A stretch of DNA of 64,000 bases from Persicobacter diffluens (GTDB lineage: Bacteria > Bacteroidota > Bacteroidia > Cytophagales > Cyclobacteriaceae): contig NZ_BQKE01000001.1 in the NCBI RefSeq assembly GCF_036244895.1, positions 744,001 through 808,000 of the forward strand, read 5' to 3'. Below, piece after piece: positions 26,964 to 35,162 of this stretch. Every line of letters starts with the position of its first letter. Position 1 is the first letter of the stretch. Position numbers and translations under genes: made by a program. Under the pieces are notes generated by a model. The model did no database searches, was not told the DNA's origin, and saw only the letters and a list, made by a program, of their open reading frames with translations.

Positions 26964-27626
26964 TTACTCCCCATTGTCAAAGGGTTCATTCAGGAAAGCG
27001 TTCAAGGGCGCGATGCCTTCGAATATTTTTTTCGCTTTGGATACAATTTTATCATCCATAAAATCTTCGTCTTTGAGGTAATGGATCGCCAGGAAGTCTT
27101 TCTTTCTTAAATACTCGATTAAAGGATCTGCCTTGTCATAACCTTTTGGAGCGGTTTTCAACTCATTCCCCTGTAGGTTTCCAAACATTTTTTTAAAGGC
27201 CGGAGCTTCTACGATGGATTTGAATTGCTCCCCATTATAACTGATTTCTTCCCGAATACTTTTTAATCTGGGGCTCTGTGGTTGCCAAACCCCACCGGCA
27301 ATCATGCATTTTCCCGGTTCCAAATGAATATAATATCCAGCACGATCTGATTTTGGGTTACCACTCAACCAACCTCCAAAATGTTCCTTATAAGGTCGTT
27401 TGTCTTTGGAAAACCGAATATCCCGATAAATCCTGAAAACACTTTTCTTAGCTTCCTGCTGTCCGACAATCGGATCAAATTCGGAAGCAATGGCAATCAT
27501 TTGCCCCATAAGGTCTACAAATTCCGCCAGTGCCTTTTGGTATTTGGGCTTATGTTCGTTGAACCACTCTCGGTTGTTGTTGGTCTTTAGCTCATTTATA
27601 AAGTCAAAAGTACTTTGGCTTATCAT
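26964..27626 (-). CDS. DUF2461 protein
   Basis: The 220-residue product is a typical DUF2461 (TIGR02453) protein: FINELKTNNNREWFNEHKPKYQKA, VFRIYRDIRFSKDKRPYKEHFGGWLSG, YYIHLEPGKCMIAGGVWQPQ and DFLAIHYLKDEDF. It has no signal peptide and should be cytoplasmic. The family is widespread and conserved but has no proven activity. ATG at 27626 is the natural start. It converges with the chalcone-isomerase-like gene and is divergent from the curli operon, with 386 bp of AT-rich DNA between. Confidence 0.9.
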   Translation of the reverse strand: MISQSTFDFINELKTNNNREWFNEHKPKYQKALAEFVDLMGQMIAIASEFDPIVGQQEAKKSVFRIYRDIRFSKDKRPYKEHFGGWLSGNPKSDRAGYYIHLEPGKCMIAGGVWQPQSPRLKSIREEISYNGEQFKSIVEAPAFKKMFGNLQGNELKTAPKGYDKADPLIEYLRKKDFLAIHYLKDEDFMDDKIVSKAKKIFEGIAPLNAFLNEPFDNGE

Positions 27627-27834
27627 TGCTTGGAGGTTTTAGAGTTGAAAAATGCTATTTAGGGATTGTAATTTAATATTTAATAGATTAATCGCCGGTG
27701 TTTTTTTTTGTTATTGATTTAAGCTGTTGGATGGTAGGTTTTTAGGGGGTTGATTTTGTTTCGCCTCTTTGGCTTTTGTATATAAATATTACAAGAGTTG
27801 CTGACTGTTTTTTAAACTTTTCTAATAAAAAATT

Positions 27835-27858
27835 TACATAATGTAGTTTTTATTACAT
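27835..27858. promoter_or_regulatory. Repeated TACAT/ATGTA half-sites upstream of csgE
   Basis: TACATAATGTA is an 11-bp palindrome at 27835-27845. A further TACAT follows at 27854-27858 (19 bp period), and another lies near 27951. They sit about 155-180 bp before csgE in the 386-bp gap, which otherwise holds AT-rich DNA with no gene. A regulator-binding site is possible. Confidence 0.3.
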
Positions 27859-28012
27859 CAAATTATTGCGGAAAGACCGAAACAGGGGTGTTAAAATTTG
27901 CGCTTAATTCACTTTCCGTTTGATTTTTAGAGAATTACCATGACAATAATTACATGATGCGCAATTTGGATAAAATATTAAATAAATTGGGAGTGTAATA
28001 ATCAATTTAATT

Positions 28013-28378
28013 ATGGTAATAATGATGTTTCTGTGGTCGGTATTGTTTCCTCCTCAAGAAACACTAACGGGTTTTTTGGTGGATCAAACGATTACGCCTC
28101 CCGGTCGTGAGTTTTTTTCTCAATTTGAAAAGCAATGGGTTTGGCCGAAATATTCTGAAGGCTTAACAGTAGAAGTGAAAGAGAAACGAGCGATGGGTAA
28201 CTCCTCTGAAATCGTTATTACCGTCAATAATGAACAGGCCGGGGTTTTTATGATTAGTCCGCGTCCGGAAGTGATTGAAGCTTATTCTACTTATGCAGTA
28301 GGGCGGGTTCATGGCTTTATTCGGAATAATCAGGATTTACTGAAAGCATTTGATTTATTGGGAAACGGCATTTATTAA
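28013..28378 (+). CDS. csgE: Curli accessory protein CsgE
   Basis: This 121-residue protein matches CsgE over its whole mature length: LTGFLVDQTITPPGREFFSQFEKQW, LTVEVKEKRAMGNSSEIVITVNN and VFMISPRPEVIEAYSTYAVGRVHGFIRN. The N-terminus (MVIMMFLWSVLFPPQ) is a short export signal. CsgE caps the CsgG secretion pore in the periplasm and gives it specificity for curlin subunits. It is the first gene of csgE-csgF-csgG, with csgF starting one base after its stop. That order and spacing, with csgG next, make the assignment secure although sequence identity to the enterobacterial protein is low. Confidence 0.92.
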   Translation: MVIMMFLWSVLFPPQETLTGFLVDQTITPPGREFFSQFEKQWVWPKYSEGLTVEVKEKRAMGNSSEIVITVNNEQAGVFMISPRPEVIEAYSTYAVGRVHGFIRNNQDLLKAFDLLGNGIY

Positions 28379-28379
28379 T

Positions 28380-28826
28380 ATGAAACAAAAAAGCTTAAAA
28401 ATAGCCATGCTGATGGGGCTTTTATTCATGGTCACTTCCTGGGCCTCTGCGCAGGACTTCGTCTATCAGCCTATCAATACCTCCTTTGGGGGGTCTTATT
28501 TGAATTATTCCTCCATGCTCAATGCAGCCAATGCGCAAAATACCTACAAAGACCCCAAGGAGGATGCCATCAATAAATTGATAGAATCCGAGGATCCAAA
28601 TCAAAAATGGAATGATTTACAGACCGGTTTGGAGAACCGATTGGTGGATGCCATAACAGAAAAAATCCTAAAAGAATACCTGGGCGAAGACGGTACCTTA
28701 AAGACCGGCAGTTTTTCCCTGGGGAATTTTGATGTGGATATTGAGGAAAGCCTTGGTGGTTTTAATATCAACATTGAAGATGTCAGGTCCGGTGGTTCCA
28801 CACAAATAGATGTTCCTTTTTTCTGA
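28380..28826 (+). CDS. csgF: Curli accessory protein CsgF
   Basis: The product (148 residues from the ATG at 28380) has a signal peptide ending SWASAQ. The CsgF signature follows: FVYQPINTSFGGSYLNYSSMLNAANAQNTYKDP, where the N-terminal aromatic/Asn-rich stretch inserts into the CsgG pore. A helical segment (KLIESEDPNQKWNDLQTGLENRLVDAITEKIL) and a beta-rich end with DVDIEESLGGFNINIEDV follow, matching the E. coli C-terminal domain. CsgF is exported through CsgG and couples the pore to the nucleator. The start is 1 bp after csgE. The TGA stop overlaps the csgG ATG, so translation is coupled. Confidence 0.93.
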   Translation: MKQKSLKIAMLMGLLFMVTSWASAQDFVYQPINTSFGGSYLNYSSMLNAANAQNTYKDPKEDAINKLIESEDPNQKWNDLQTGLENRLVDAITEKILKEYLGEDGTLKTGSFSLGNFDVDIEESLGGFNINIEDVRSGGSTQIDVPFF

Positions 28827-30205
28827 TGAAGCAATTTATTTTATTTTTTTTTGCGGCCTTGTTGCTCGCAGCCTGTAGTCCACACTATAATATGTTTCAG
28901 ACTACTCCGGCGCGCCTGGGCACCAAGACACCTACTTCAAAAGCTTTTAATGAGCTTCCTCCTCCGGAAAAGAAAATTATTGCTGCGGTATATAAATTCC
29001 GAGATCAGACGGGTCAATATAAGCCCTCCGCAGCAGGGACTTCCTGGTCTACGGCGGTTACCCAAGGGGCGACTTCAATTCTTCTTCGCTCTTTGGAGGA
29101 ATCGGGTTGGTTTGTTCCTATTGAACGGGAAGGGCTTTCCAACTTATTAAATGAGCGGAAGATTATTCGTTCCAGTCAGGCGGCATATTTGGAGGATAAT
29201 CAACAGTCAGAAGCAAAGCTTCCGCCACTATTGTTTGGGGATATTGTGTTGGAGGGAGGGATCATATCCTATGATGCCAATGTGGTCACCGGAGGTGCTG
29301 GTTTACAATATTTTGGGTCCGGAGGGAATGGGCAATACCGCGAGGATCGCGTGACCGTATATTTGCGTGCAGTATCCACGACCAATGGTAAAATATTGAA
29401 AACGGTCTATACCACGAAAACAGTGCTTTCGCAAATGATTGATTTTGGGGTTTTCCGATATGTGGCTTTTAAGCGGCTGCTAGAGGCTGAGGTGGGGACC
29501 ACTTATAACGAACCCATGGAGTTGGCGGTGACGCAGGCGATAGAAAAGGCGGTACACACCATGGTGGTCGAAGGCATGCTGGAACAATTATGGTCACCCG
29601 CACAGGGAACTGCGGAAGATCACCCCGCTGTGCAGGATTATTTAGTAGAAAAAGAATTGAATGCACAGCAAAACGATTGGGGGGAGTTGGATGAAAACCG
29701 CAGAGGGAAATTGAAGTTGGGATTAGGCGCTGGAGGAAGCTTATTTTACAGTGATATTTTAGAGGAAGGCGTCGGTCCATTTGGGCGGTTTACTGCCGGC
29801 TATATGATGCCCAAAGGCTTAGGCTTGAACTTAAATTTTGAGGCTGGAGGCCTTACCGCTACGGGTTTGGAAATGAATTATATGCAGTTGGGAGCAGATG
29901 TTCAATATTATCTCAGACCAAAGTCCATTTGGTCCCCATATTTTAAGTTTGGAGGGGGCTATGCACTCAGTAATGTCAATCTTGGTTTTCCTTATGAAAA
30001 TACAGATTTAAGCAGCCATCAGAGTGCCTATTTTATGGCCGGAGCCGGGGTGGACGTTGCGCTTTCTAATCGGTTTTCCCTTTTTCTGGACATTGGCTGG
30101 CAATTATATGCCAATGACAAATTTGATGGTTTAAAGCGTGGCCGATATAATGATTATCATTTTAATGGCGCCCTGGGGGTTAGCTTCTATTTATTCTCCC
30201 ATTAA
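28826..30205 (+). CDS. csgG: Curli secretion channel CsgG with extra C-terminal barrel-like domain
   Basis: A lipobox (LLLAAC, Cys17) marks an outer-membrane lipoprotein. Residues about 30-265 are the CsgG domain: PEKKIIAAVYKFRDQTGQYKP, TSWSTAVTQGATSILLRSLEESGWFVPIEREGLSNLLNERKI, and the pore-forming FGSGGNGQYREDRVTVYLRAVSTTNGKILKTVYTTKTV. In E. coli the protein would end soon after this. Here about 180 more residues follow. They have beta-barrel character (LKLGLGAGGSLFYSDIL, FGRFTAGYMMPKGLGLNLNFEAGG, MQLGADVQYYLRP, GVDVALSNRFSLFLDIGWQLY) and end GALGVSFYLFSH, a typical C-terminal beta signal. CsgG forms a nonameric pore that exports curlins. How an added barrel fits such an assembly is unclear. 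The start overlaps the csgF stop. Confidence 0.92.
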   Translation: MKQFILFFFAALLLAACSPHYNMFQTTPARLGTKTPTSKAFNELPPPEKKIIAAVYKFRDQTGQYKPSAAGTSWSTAVTQGATSILLRSLEESGWFVPIEREGLSNLLNERKIIRSSQAAYLEDNQQSEAKLPPLLFGDIVLEGGIISYDANVVTGGAGLQYFGSGGNGQYREDRVTVYLRAVSTTNGKILKTVYTTKTVLSQMIDFGVFRYVAFKRLLEAEVGTTYNEPMELAVTQAIEKAVHTMVVEGMLEQLWSPAQGTAEDHPAVQDYLVEKELNAQQNDWGELDENRRGKLKLGLGAGGSLFYSDILEEGVGPFGRFTAGYMMPKGLGLNLNFEAGGLTATGLEMNYMQLGADVQYYLRPKSIWSPYFKFGGGYALSNVNLGFPYENTDLSSHQSAYFMAGAGVDVALSNRFSLFLDIGWQLYANDKFDGLKRGRYNDYHFNGALGVSFYLFSH

Positions 30206-30238
30206 TTATTGAAACTATTCGTTGCTTAATCTACAATT

Positions 30239-31747
30239 ATGAGCACAACATCAAGATATCGACTTTTACCTTTAATTCTTTTTTTTCTCTTTGTTTTAAA
30301 TGCTTGCAGAGACGAGCCCGTTAGTCCTGATTTATTTGGGGATTTAGAAGGCGTTGTATTGGATGAGGAAATGAACCCTATTGCAGGGGTGAGTGTAAGT
30401 ACCACTCCGGCAAGTTCGGCAACTATTACCGATGATTTGGGGATGTTTAGAATATCAAGCATTGCCGTTGGGGAATATGTGGTCTCTTTCTCCAAATCTG
30501 ACCTGAAGGGCAGGGCCGTAAATGTGGCGATACGTTCTGAGGAGTTACAATCTATTCAGGTGATAATGGAGGAGAAATCGGAGGAGGAAGAGGATGATTC
30601 CGCCCTGGTATTTCCTCACAGCCCGTCCCCTGAAGATGGCGCACAGGGGCTGGAAAGCACGGTGCAATTGGCCTGGGCCGCGGATAGTTTAAATGCAGAA
30701 GGTATCACCTATAATTTGGTCGTGTACCAGGGAAGTCAGGATCAGATCTTTGATCAACGATTAGGTTTAACAGATACCACTTATACTTTAAATGCTTTTC
30801 AGGGACAAAATTATTTTTGGCAGATCACTACTGTAAAAGGAGGTTTGGAAAAGGCAGGGCCTATTTGGAGTTTCAGTACGGCCTCCTCGACGAATAATCG
30901 GTTGGTATTTTCTAAAATGACCAACGCTGGATTACAACTTTTTTCCGGGAATGTAGCATCTCAGGCGGAGGTACAATTAACCCGCTTTGCAAGTGGCGTT
31001 TATTGGCCCCGAATTAATCCTTTGAATGATTTAGTCGCTTTCGCCTCTTTGGAGGAGGGACGCTGGCAGCTTTACTTGACGGATTTAGACGGCTCTACGC
31101 CAAAAAAGCTCACCACCCTTCCCATGGATAATTATCATAGTTATGGTGGAGGGTTTTGCTGGTCAGCCGATGGAAAGTATTTGATCTATCCGCACTATGA
31201 TAAGTTGTTCAGAATCGATTATAACGGAACGGGACTAACCGAATTTGCTACCGCTCCTGCCGATCGGCATTTTGCGGAAGTGGAATGGGCGCCGGATAAT
31301 TCAAAAATTGTCACCAGAGTAATAGGCAGTAGTGTCACCGAAGATGATATCTATTTGATGGATACGGACGGGGGCAATATGGTTTTATTGGTCGGGAATC
31401 AATCTGGTGCCATGCGCGCTCCTAGTTTTTCCATCGATAGCCGCTATGTTTATTATACCGTGGATAAATCGGGTAGTACTAGTGTGGATGGGCGACAGTT
31501 TGATGCCGCCATTTTTAGCATTCATCTCACTTCAATGGAAGTGCAGGATTTGAGCTTAGGGAAACCTTCGGGAACGAATGATTTTTTTCCAAGAGTTAGC
31601 CCTGATGGTTCCTCTTTAATTTTTCAGAATGGCTCCAATCAGATAGGGGCTGTTTCTAACGTAATGGTAGGGAGTAATCTATCGGATTCTGAGCTGGGGC
31701 AGCGGATCGTCGTTTTTGAAGGAGCCTGTTATCCCGATTGGAAATAG
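30239..31747 (+). CDS. Lipoprotein with carboxypeptidase-like, Fn3-like and PD40 propeller domains
   Basis: Lipobox LNAC gives Cys23. Residues about 35-110 form a carboxypeptidase regulatory-like domain (LEGVVLDEEMNPIAGVSVSTTPASSATITDDLGMFRISSI). Residues about 125-215 look like a fibronectin type III-like strand set (SPSPEDGAQGLESTVQLAWAADSL to GPIWSFSTAS). The rest is a TolB/PD40-type beta-propeller (YWPRINPLNDLVAFASLEEGRWQLYLTDLDGSTPKKLT, CWSADGKYLIYPHYDKLFRIDYNGTGL, PSFSIDSRYVYYTVD). An acidic run (EEKSEEEEDDS) links the first two. It starts 33 bp after csgG in the same direction and is likely co-transcribed. A role in curli docking or surface display is inference; propellers of this type usually bind proteins or polysaccharides. 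Confidence 0.85.
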   Translation: MSTTSRYRLLPLILFFLFVLNACRDEPVSPDLFGDLEGVVLDEEMNPIAGVSVSTTPASSATITDDLGMFRISSIAVGEYVVSFSKSDLKGRAVNVAIRSEELQSIQVIMEEKSEEEEDDSALVFPHSPSPEDGAQGLESTVQLAWAADSLNAEGITYNLVVYQGSQDQIFDQRLGLTDTTYTLNAFQGQNYFWQITTVKGGLEKAGPIWSFSTASSTNNRLVFSKMTNAGLQLFSGNVASQAEVQLTRFASGVYWPRINPLNDLVAFASLEEGRWQLYLTDLDGSTPKKLTTLPMDNYHSYGGGFCWSADGKYLIYPHYDKLFRIDYNGTGLTEFATAPADRHFAEVEWAPDNSKIVTRVIGSSVTEDDIYLMDTDGGNMVLLVGNQSGAMRAPSFSIDSRYVYYTVDKSGSTSVDGRQFDAAIFSIHLTSMEVQDLSLGKPSGTNDFFPRVSPDGSSLIFQNGSNQIGAVSNVMVGSNLSDSELGQRIVVFEGACYPDWK

Positions 31748-31773
31748 CTTTGGTTATCACATCCTATTTATAC

Positions 31774-31799
31774 CGGCGAGAAATGGCCGTTTTTTTTTT
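31774..31799 (+). terminator. Weak terminator after the curli lipoprotein gene
   Basis: A short CGGC/GCCG stem is followed by nine T's. The stem is only 4 bp, so this is a weak call, but the position just after the operon end fits. Confidence 0.4.
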
Positions 31800-31810
31800 G
31801 TGGTGATTGT

Positions 31811-32029
31811 ATAAGCCGAATTATTCCTTGCTAAATTTAGTGATTCCTTTAATTAAATTATTATCAGTGGATTACATTCGTGTCGGCTGAATTTTGTAGC
31901 CCAAATTGGGACAAGCTTGTTTTCTCTTCATTCATCTGCTTCTTTGGAAAACCTCGAAACAGGAAATTATGCTTTCATTTTTCCTCTCAGCAGCAAAACG
32001 AGGATTTAAGTATGAATAATCCGGGCTAA
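31811..32029 (+). repeat. MITE-like element, copy 3
   Basis: It runs from ATAAGCCGAATTATTC to TGAATAATCCGGGCTAA. The centre is GCCCAAATTGGGAC. The right terminus continues directly into the next copy, sharing the bases CTAA. Confidence 0.82.
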
Positions 32030-32248
32030 GCTGAATTATGCCCAGTCAGGTTCAATAAATCTACGCAAAGCCTATCTTTCAGTGTATTGATGGCGTTTTT
32101 TCGGATCCTGGAATAGCCCAAATGGGGGAGTGTTTATTTGCATCTCATTGCTTTGCTCCCCTGGTAAAAACTTGATACAGGGGATCATTCCGTTATTTTT
32201 TTTGCCCTGCAGTTAAACGAGGGTTGAAATATATATAAATCGGCTTAG
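32026..32248 (+). repeat. MITE-like element, copy 3b (strongly decayed)
   Basis: Both ends remain recognisable (CTAAGCTGAATTATG and ATCGGCTTAG), and GCCCAAATGGG and GTTAAACGA are left from the interior. The rest has diverged. It lies head-to-tail between copies 3 and 4. Confidence 0.65.
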
Positions 32249-32466
32249 CCCGAATTATTCACCGCTATATTTATTGATTAATCGTAAGTGGTTTATTTTC
32301 AGTTTTTTGAAGCTTATTTTTTTGAGTTATAATAGCCCAAATTTGGGCAAGCTTGCTTTCTCCTCAGTCATCTGTTTCGTGGGAAAAAACTCGAAATAGG
32401 AAAAATTCCTTCATTTTTTCCGCCTTACAGCTAAACTAGCATTAAAGCATGAATAATCCGGCTTAG
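32245..32466 (+). repeat. MITE-like element, copy 4 (near consensus)
   Basis: This 222-bp copy has left end TTAGCCCGAATTATTCACCGC and right end TGAATAATCCGGCTTAG, the intact GCCCAAATTTGGGC palindrome and the intact A/T hairpin. Its interior is nearly identical to copy 2. CTTAG at the left end is shared with copy 3b. Confidence 0.9.
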
Positions 32467-32561
32467 GGCAAACCAGTAGGGAGGGATGGTAAAGGAAACC
32501 CTGTTATCGATCTTCGGGTTCTACTCTTGTGATTTAGTTTTAAATCCCCATGTAGACAAAG

Positions 32562-32600
32562 AAAAAGGCTAACCATTCGATTATGGCTAGCCTTTTTTTT
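32562..32600. terminator. Terminator at the 3' end of the curlin genes
   Basis: AAAAAGGCTAACCAT pairs with ATGGCTAGCCTTTTT (one mismatch) around TCGATT. It is symmetrical, with A and T runs, so it ends the minus-strand curlin transcript and can block readthrough from the plus side. Confidence 0.85.
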
Positions 32601-32613
32601 CAGAGTATTCTTT

Positions 32614-33099
32614 TTAGTTAAATGTGATGGTGGCTGTCATTCCCCCCGTTTGGGTGATGGAATACTCTATAGGGTTTGCGGCATTAGATCCGCTTCTCAG
32701 TTCATTGTGTTCAAGCTGGTTGCCTTCTCCAAATTGATTCACCCGAATATTCAGGTTATTCCCTTCAATTTTTTGAGTAAGTTCATTATCTAAGCCTATT
32801 TGGAGGTTACTCACCTGAATATTATTCCCCTCCATACTTAGGTCCACCTGATTATTCAGGCCAAACTGTAAAATAGAGGTTTCATATGCTTCTGCTGATA
32901 TATGAACGTCAGCTTGTTGCCCGGTTCCCACTTGGAGAATTTGAGCAGTGTTTTCATTAACATTTTGAGGTTCCGGTTGAATGCGTTCAAGAAGTAAAAA
33001 CTCTTCCTCTGAAAAGGTGGCTTTCTGCTTTCCGCTAACCTGCCCCATTGCTAATTGAACGGAGAAAATAATTAGACATGCCAAGAGAATATGTCTCAT
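32614..33099 (-). CDS. Curlin-repeat protein, CsgB-like minor subunit
   Basis: The 161-residue product has a signal peptide (MRHILLACLIIFSVQLAMGQ), a spacer of about 30 residues and five degenerate curlin repeats. Examples are AQILQVGTGQQADVHIS, TSILQFGLNNQVDLSME, VSNLQIGLDNELTQKIE and IRVNQFGEGNQLEHNEL, with the last ending YSITQTGGMTATITFN. The pattern is x-x-x-Q-x-G-x-x-N-x-x-x-x-x. Size and divergence from the long curlin beside it suggest the nucleator role of CsgB, which anchors and starts fibres at the cell surface; this is inferred from family and context. It is 56 bp downstream of the large curlin gene on the same strand. Confidence 0.85.
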   Translation of the reverse strand: MRHILLACLIIFSVQLAMGQVSGKQKATFSEEEFLLLERIQPEPQNVNENTAQILQVGTGQQADVHISAEAYETSILQFGLNNQVDLSMEGNNIQVSNLQIGLDNELTQKIEGNNLNIRVNQFGEGNQLEHNELRSGSNAANPIEYSITQTGGMTATITFN

Positions 33100-33117
33100 A
33101 ATGGCCTGAGTTTAAGA

Positions 33118-33144
33118 AAGGAGGAGGGTTTTAAGCTCCTCCTT
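33118..33144 (-). promoter_or_regulatory. Hairpin between the two curlin genes
   Basis: AAGGAGGAG (33118-33126) and CTCCTCCTT (33136-33144) form a 9-bp perfect stem with a 9-nt loop between the major curlin stop and the minor curlin start. No long T-run follows, so partial termination or mRNA stabilisation is likelier than full termination. It would let the upstream subunit be made in excess. Confidence 0.55.
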
Positions 33145-33155
33145 AAAATTTCTTA

Positions 33156-35111
33156 TTATTGTTGAATGATGGTTGCCGTTTGGTTTGATCCCATTTGGTT
33201 GATGTAAGCGATATCGCCATCTGCCATTTGGTGAATATCTGCTGTAGATACACCTCCACCGGTTACATCTTGCATAATAATCGCGGTGTTGTCATTACCT
33301 TCAGTCAGAATGTTCGCCAATGCGGTTTCACCCGCTGTTGAGGTTTGATTCACATAACCGGTATTACCATCTCCAACCTGGATAACTCCCGCTACTCCCA
33401 TAGCAGAGGTAATGGATTGTTCAATCATCGCGGAGTTGTTATCACCCAATTGACCAATGCCTGCTATGGCAACAGCTCCATCATTGGTTGACGTTTGGGA
33501 AATAGCAGCAGTGTTCATAGCTCCATCCTGACCAATTCCCGCCAATGCATGTGCTTTGGTAACATCCTGCCCAATGAAGGCGGTGTTATCTGAGCCTGTT
33601 TCAAGGATACCTGCGGCAGCGAAACCACGATCTACCATTTGGTCAACAACTGCAAGGCTGTTGGTTCCACCCTGGATGATTCCTGCTAATGCCTCACCTT
33701 CGTTTTTAGCGTTCTGCGTAGTATACACTTCACTCTCATCACCAAATTGACCAATACCAGCTAAAGTAGAAGCTCCTGAGGAGGCTTCTTGTACGGAAGC
33801 GCCGGTATTTCCATATCCTTCTTGGTAAGCGATCACCTCATTTTTGGAATTTAAGCCAGTCACTTCTTGATTGACATGGTAGGCGTTCATTACTCCTGTG
33901 CTACCCTGAGTAATGGTGGATTCGTTATTTCCTTTGTTTCCGGCGGTTTGGTTAACCGAAGCAAGGCCACCATTTCCGTCTTGTAATACTAAGGATTTGT
34001 TGGCGGTCCAGTCGCTACCAGTGGTCTCCTGAGAAGTGTACACGGTGTTGCCATCTCCACTTTGTTCCGTTCTGGAGCTGTTCATGCCGGCAGTACCTTC
34101 CTGCGACAATGCAGCAGCGTTGCCGGATCCGCTTTGGTAAGATCTCCCCCAGTTGGCAGAAGCATCAGCGGATTGCGTCATATAACTTGTGTTGTTATCA
34201 CCGCTTTGTCTGATAAAAGAGTAGTTGATAGCATCTTTTCCTTTTGCGTCCTGATCCACACCTGCGGTGTTGTCATCTCCACCCTGAGCGGCGTCAATTT
34301 GGTTAAAAGCTACTTTTTTGTTCGCCCAGTCCTGGGTGCCGTAAAAAGTATTATTGTCTCCTTTTTGCTCAACAACCGCCTGGTTCGTTCCCATTTTACC
34401 TGCATCGGCAGTCGCTTTATTTTTGGAGCTTTGCCAGATATAAACAGATCCGCCTTCACCTAATTGATCTACTTTTGTATAGTTGGCGTCATAGCGAACT
34501 TGTACTTCAGCTGCATTGTTTTTGGATGATCCTAAAGCAGTGGTTGCTCCTCCGTTATACAATTCACCCTGGTTGACGAAAACCTGGTTGTTTTCTGCCC
34601 AGCCTACACCAATCTGTACTTTTACCTGACTGTTTTCCCCTAATTGTTCTACTTCAGTAAGGTTATTAAACTGCCCCAACTGCTTGACATCAGAGGAAAG
34701 ATTTCCACCTCTTTGTTTTACAATGGCAGTATTTTCAACCCCTACCTGATCCACTACAGAAGCGTTTCCATTGGAATTGTCGTGCCAATAGTTCATTCCG
34801 GTTTGGTTTACTTTGGCCACATTGTCAGATCCTTTTTGGTTTACAGCGGAGTAGGTGTCGTTATTGGACTGTCTTACCACAGCTTCATTGCCGGAACCGT
34901 TGGAGAAATCATCGAAACGACTTTGCTTTATCTCATTAGGTTTTGCCGCAACATCCCCTTGAGAAATAATGGAGGTGTGGCCATCACCCCGCTGACTATT
35001 GAAGGCTTCTTGAGAATTGACATCCTGATAAATATAGGAGCCGTTTGGAGTTTGCGCATAAGCCGCAGCAGAAAATACTACTGCAGATGCAAGCATTAAT
35101 AGCTTTTTCAT
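33156..35111 (-). CDS. Very large CsgA-like major curlin
   Basis: The 651-residue protein has a signal peptide (MKKLLMLASAVVFSAAAYAQ) and is otherwise almost entirely curlin repeats of about 22-26 residues with Q-x-G-x-x-N and a closing Gln or Asn. The first part has variable repeats (AVVRQSNNDTYSAVNQKGSDNVAKVNQTG). The C-terminal 200 residues contain about eight regular repeats of the form AGIGQxGxxNxAxIxQ. Each repeat is expected to fold as one strand-turn-strand rung of an amyloid beta-solenoid. E. coli CsgA has 151 residues and five repeats, so this one is about four times longer. It lies upstream of the CsgB-like gene, and the secretion genes csgEFG are about 3 kb away on the opposite strand. 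Confidence 0.92.
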   Translation of the reverse strand: MKKLLMLASAVVFSAAAYAQTPNGSYIYQDVNSQEAFNSQRGDGHTSIISQGDVAAKPNEIKQSRFDDFSNGSGNEAVVRQSNNDTYSAVNQKGSDNVAKVNQTGMNYWHDNSNGNASVVDQVGVENTAIVKQRGGNLSSDVKQLGQFNNLTEVEQLGENSQVKVQIGVGWAENNQVFVNQGELYNGGATTALGSSKNNAAEVQVRYDANYTKVDQLGEGGSVYIWQSSKNKATADAGKMGTNQAVVEQKGDNNTFYGTQDWANKKVAFNQIDAAQGGDDNTAGVDQDAKGKDAINYSFIRQSGDNNTSYMTQSADASANWGRSYQSGSGNAAALSQEGTAGMNSSRTEQSGDGNTVYTSQETTGSDWTANKSLVLQDGNGGLASVNQTAGNKGNNESTITQGSTGVMNAYHVNQEVTGLNSKNEVIAYQEGYGNTGASVQEASSGASTLAGIGQFGDESEVYTTQNAKNEGEALAGIIQGGTNSLAVVDQMVDRGFAAAGILETGSDNTAFIGQDVTKAHALAGIGQDGAMNTAAISQTSTNDGAVAIAGIGQLGDNNSAMIEQSITSAMGVAGVIQVGDGNTGYVNQTSTAGETALANILTEGNDNTAIIMQDVTGGGVSTADIHQMADGDIAYINQMGSNQTATIIQQ

Positions 35112-35162
35112 AAGTGGTTAAAATTGATAGATAAAACTTTTGTTAAAAGAGATAATATTTGC

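Noticed and set aside
30239..31747. T9SS sorting domain on the curli-linked lipoprotein or other exported proteins
   Set aside because: No C-terminal CTD pattern was found; the lipoprotein ends in the propeller.
31811..32466. CRISPR array
   Set aside because: Repeats are about 220 bp, diverged and share ends; there are no short identical repeats with unique spacers and no cas genes.
34062..35099. Long plus-strand open frames opposite the large curlin
   Set aside because: They arise from the biased codons of the curlin repeats and have no own start signals or similarity.
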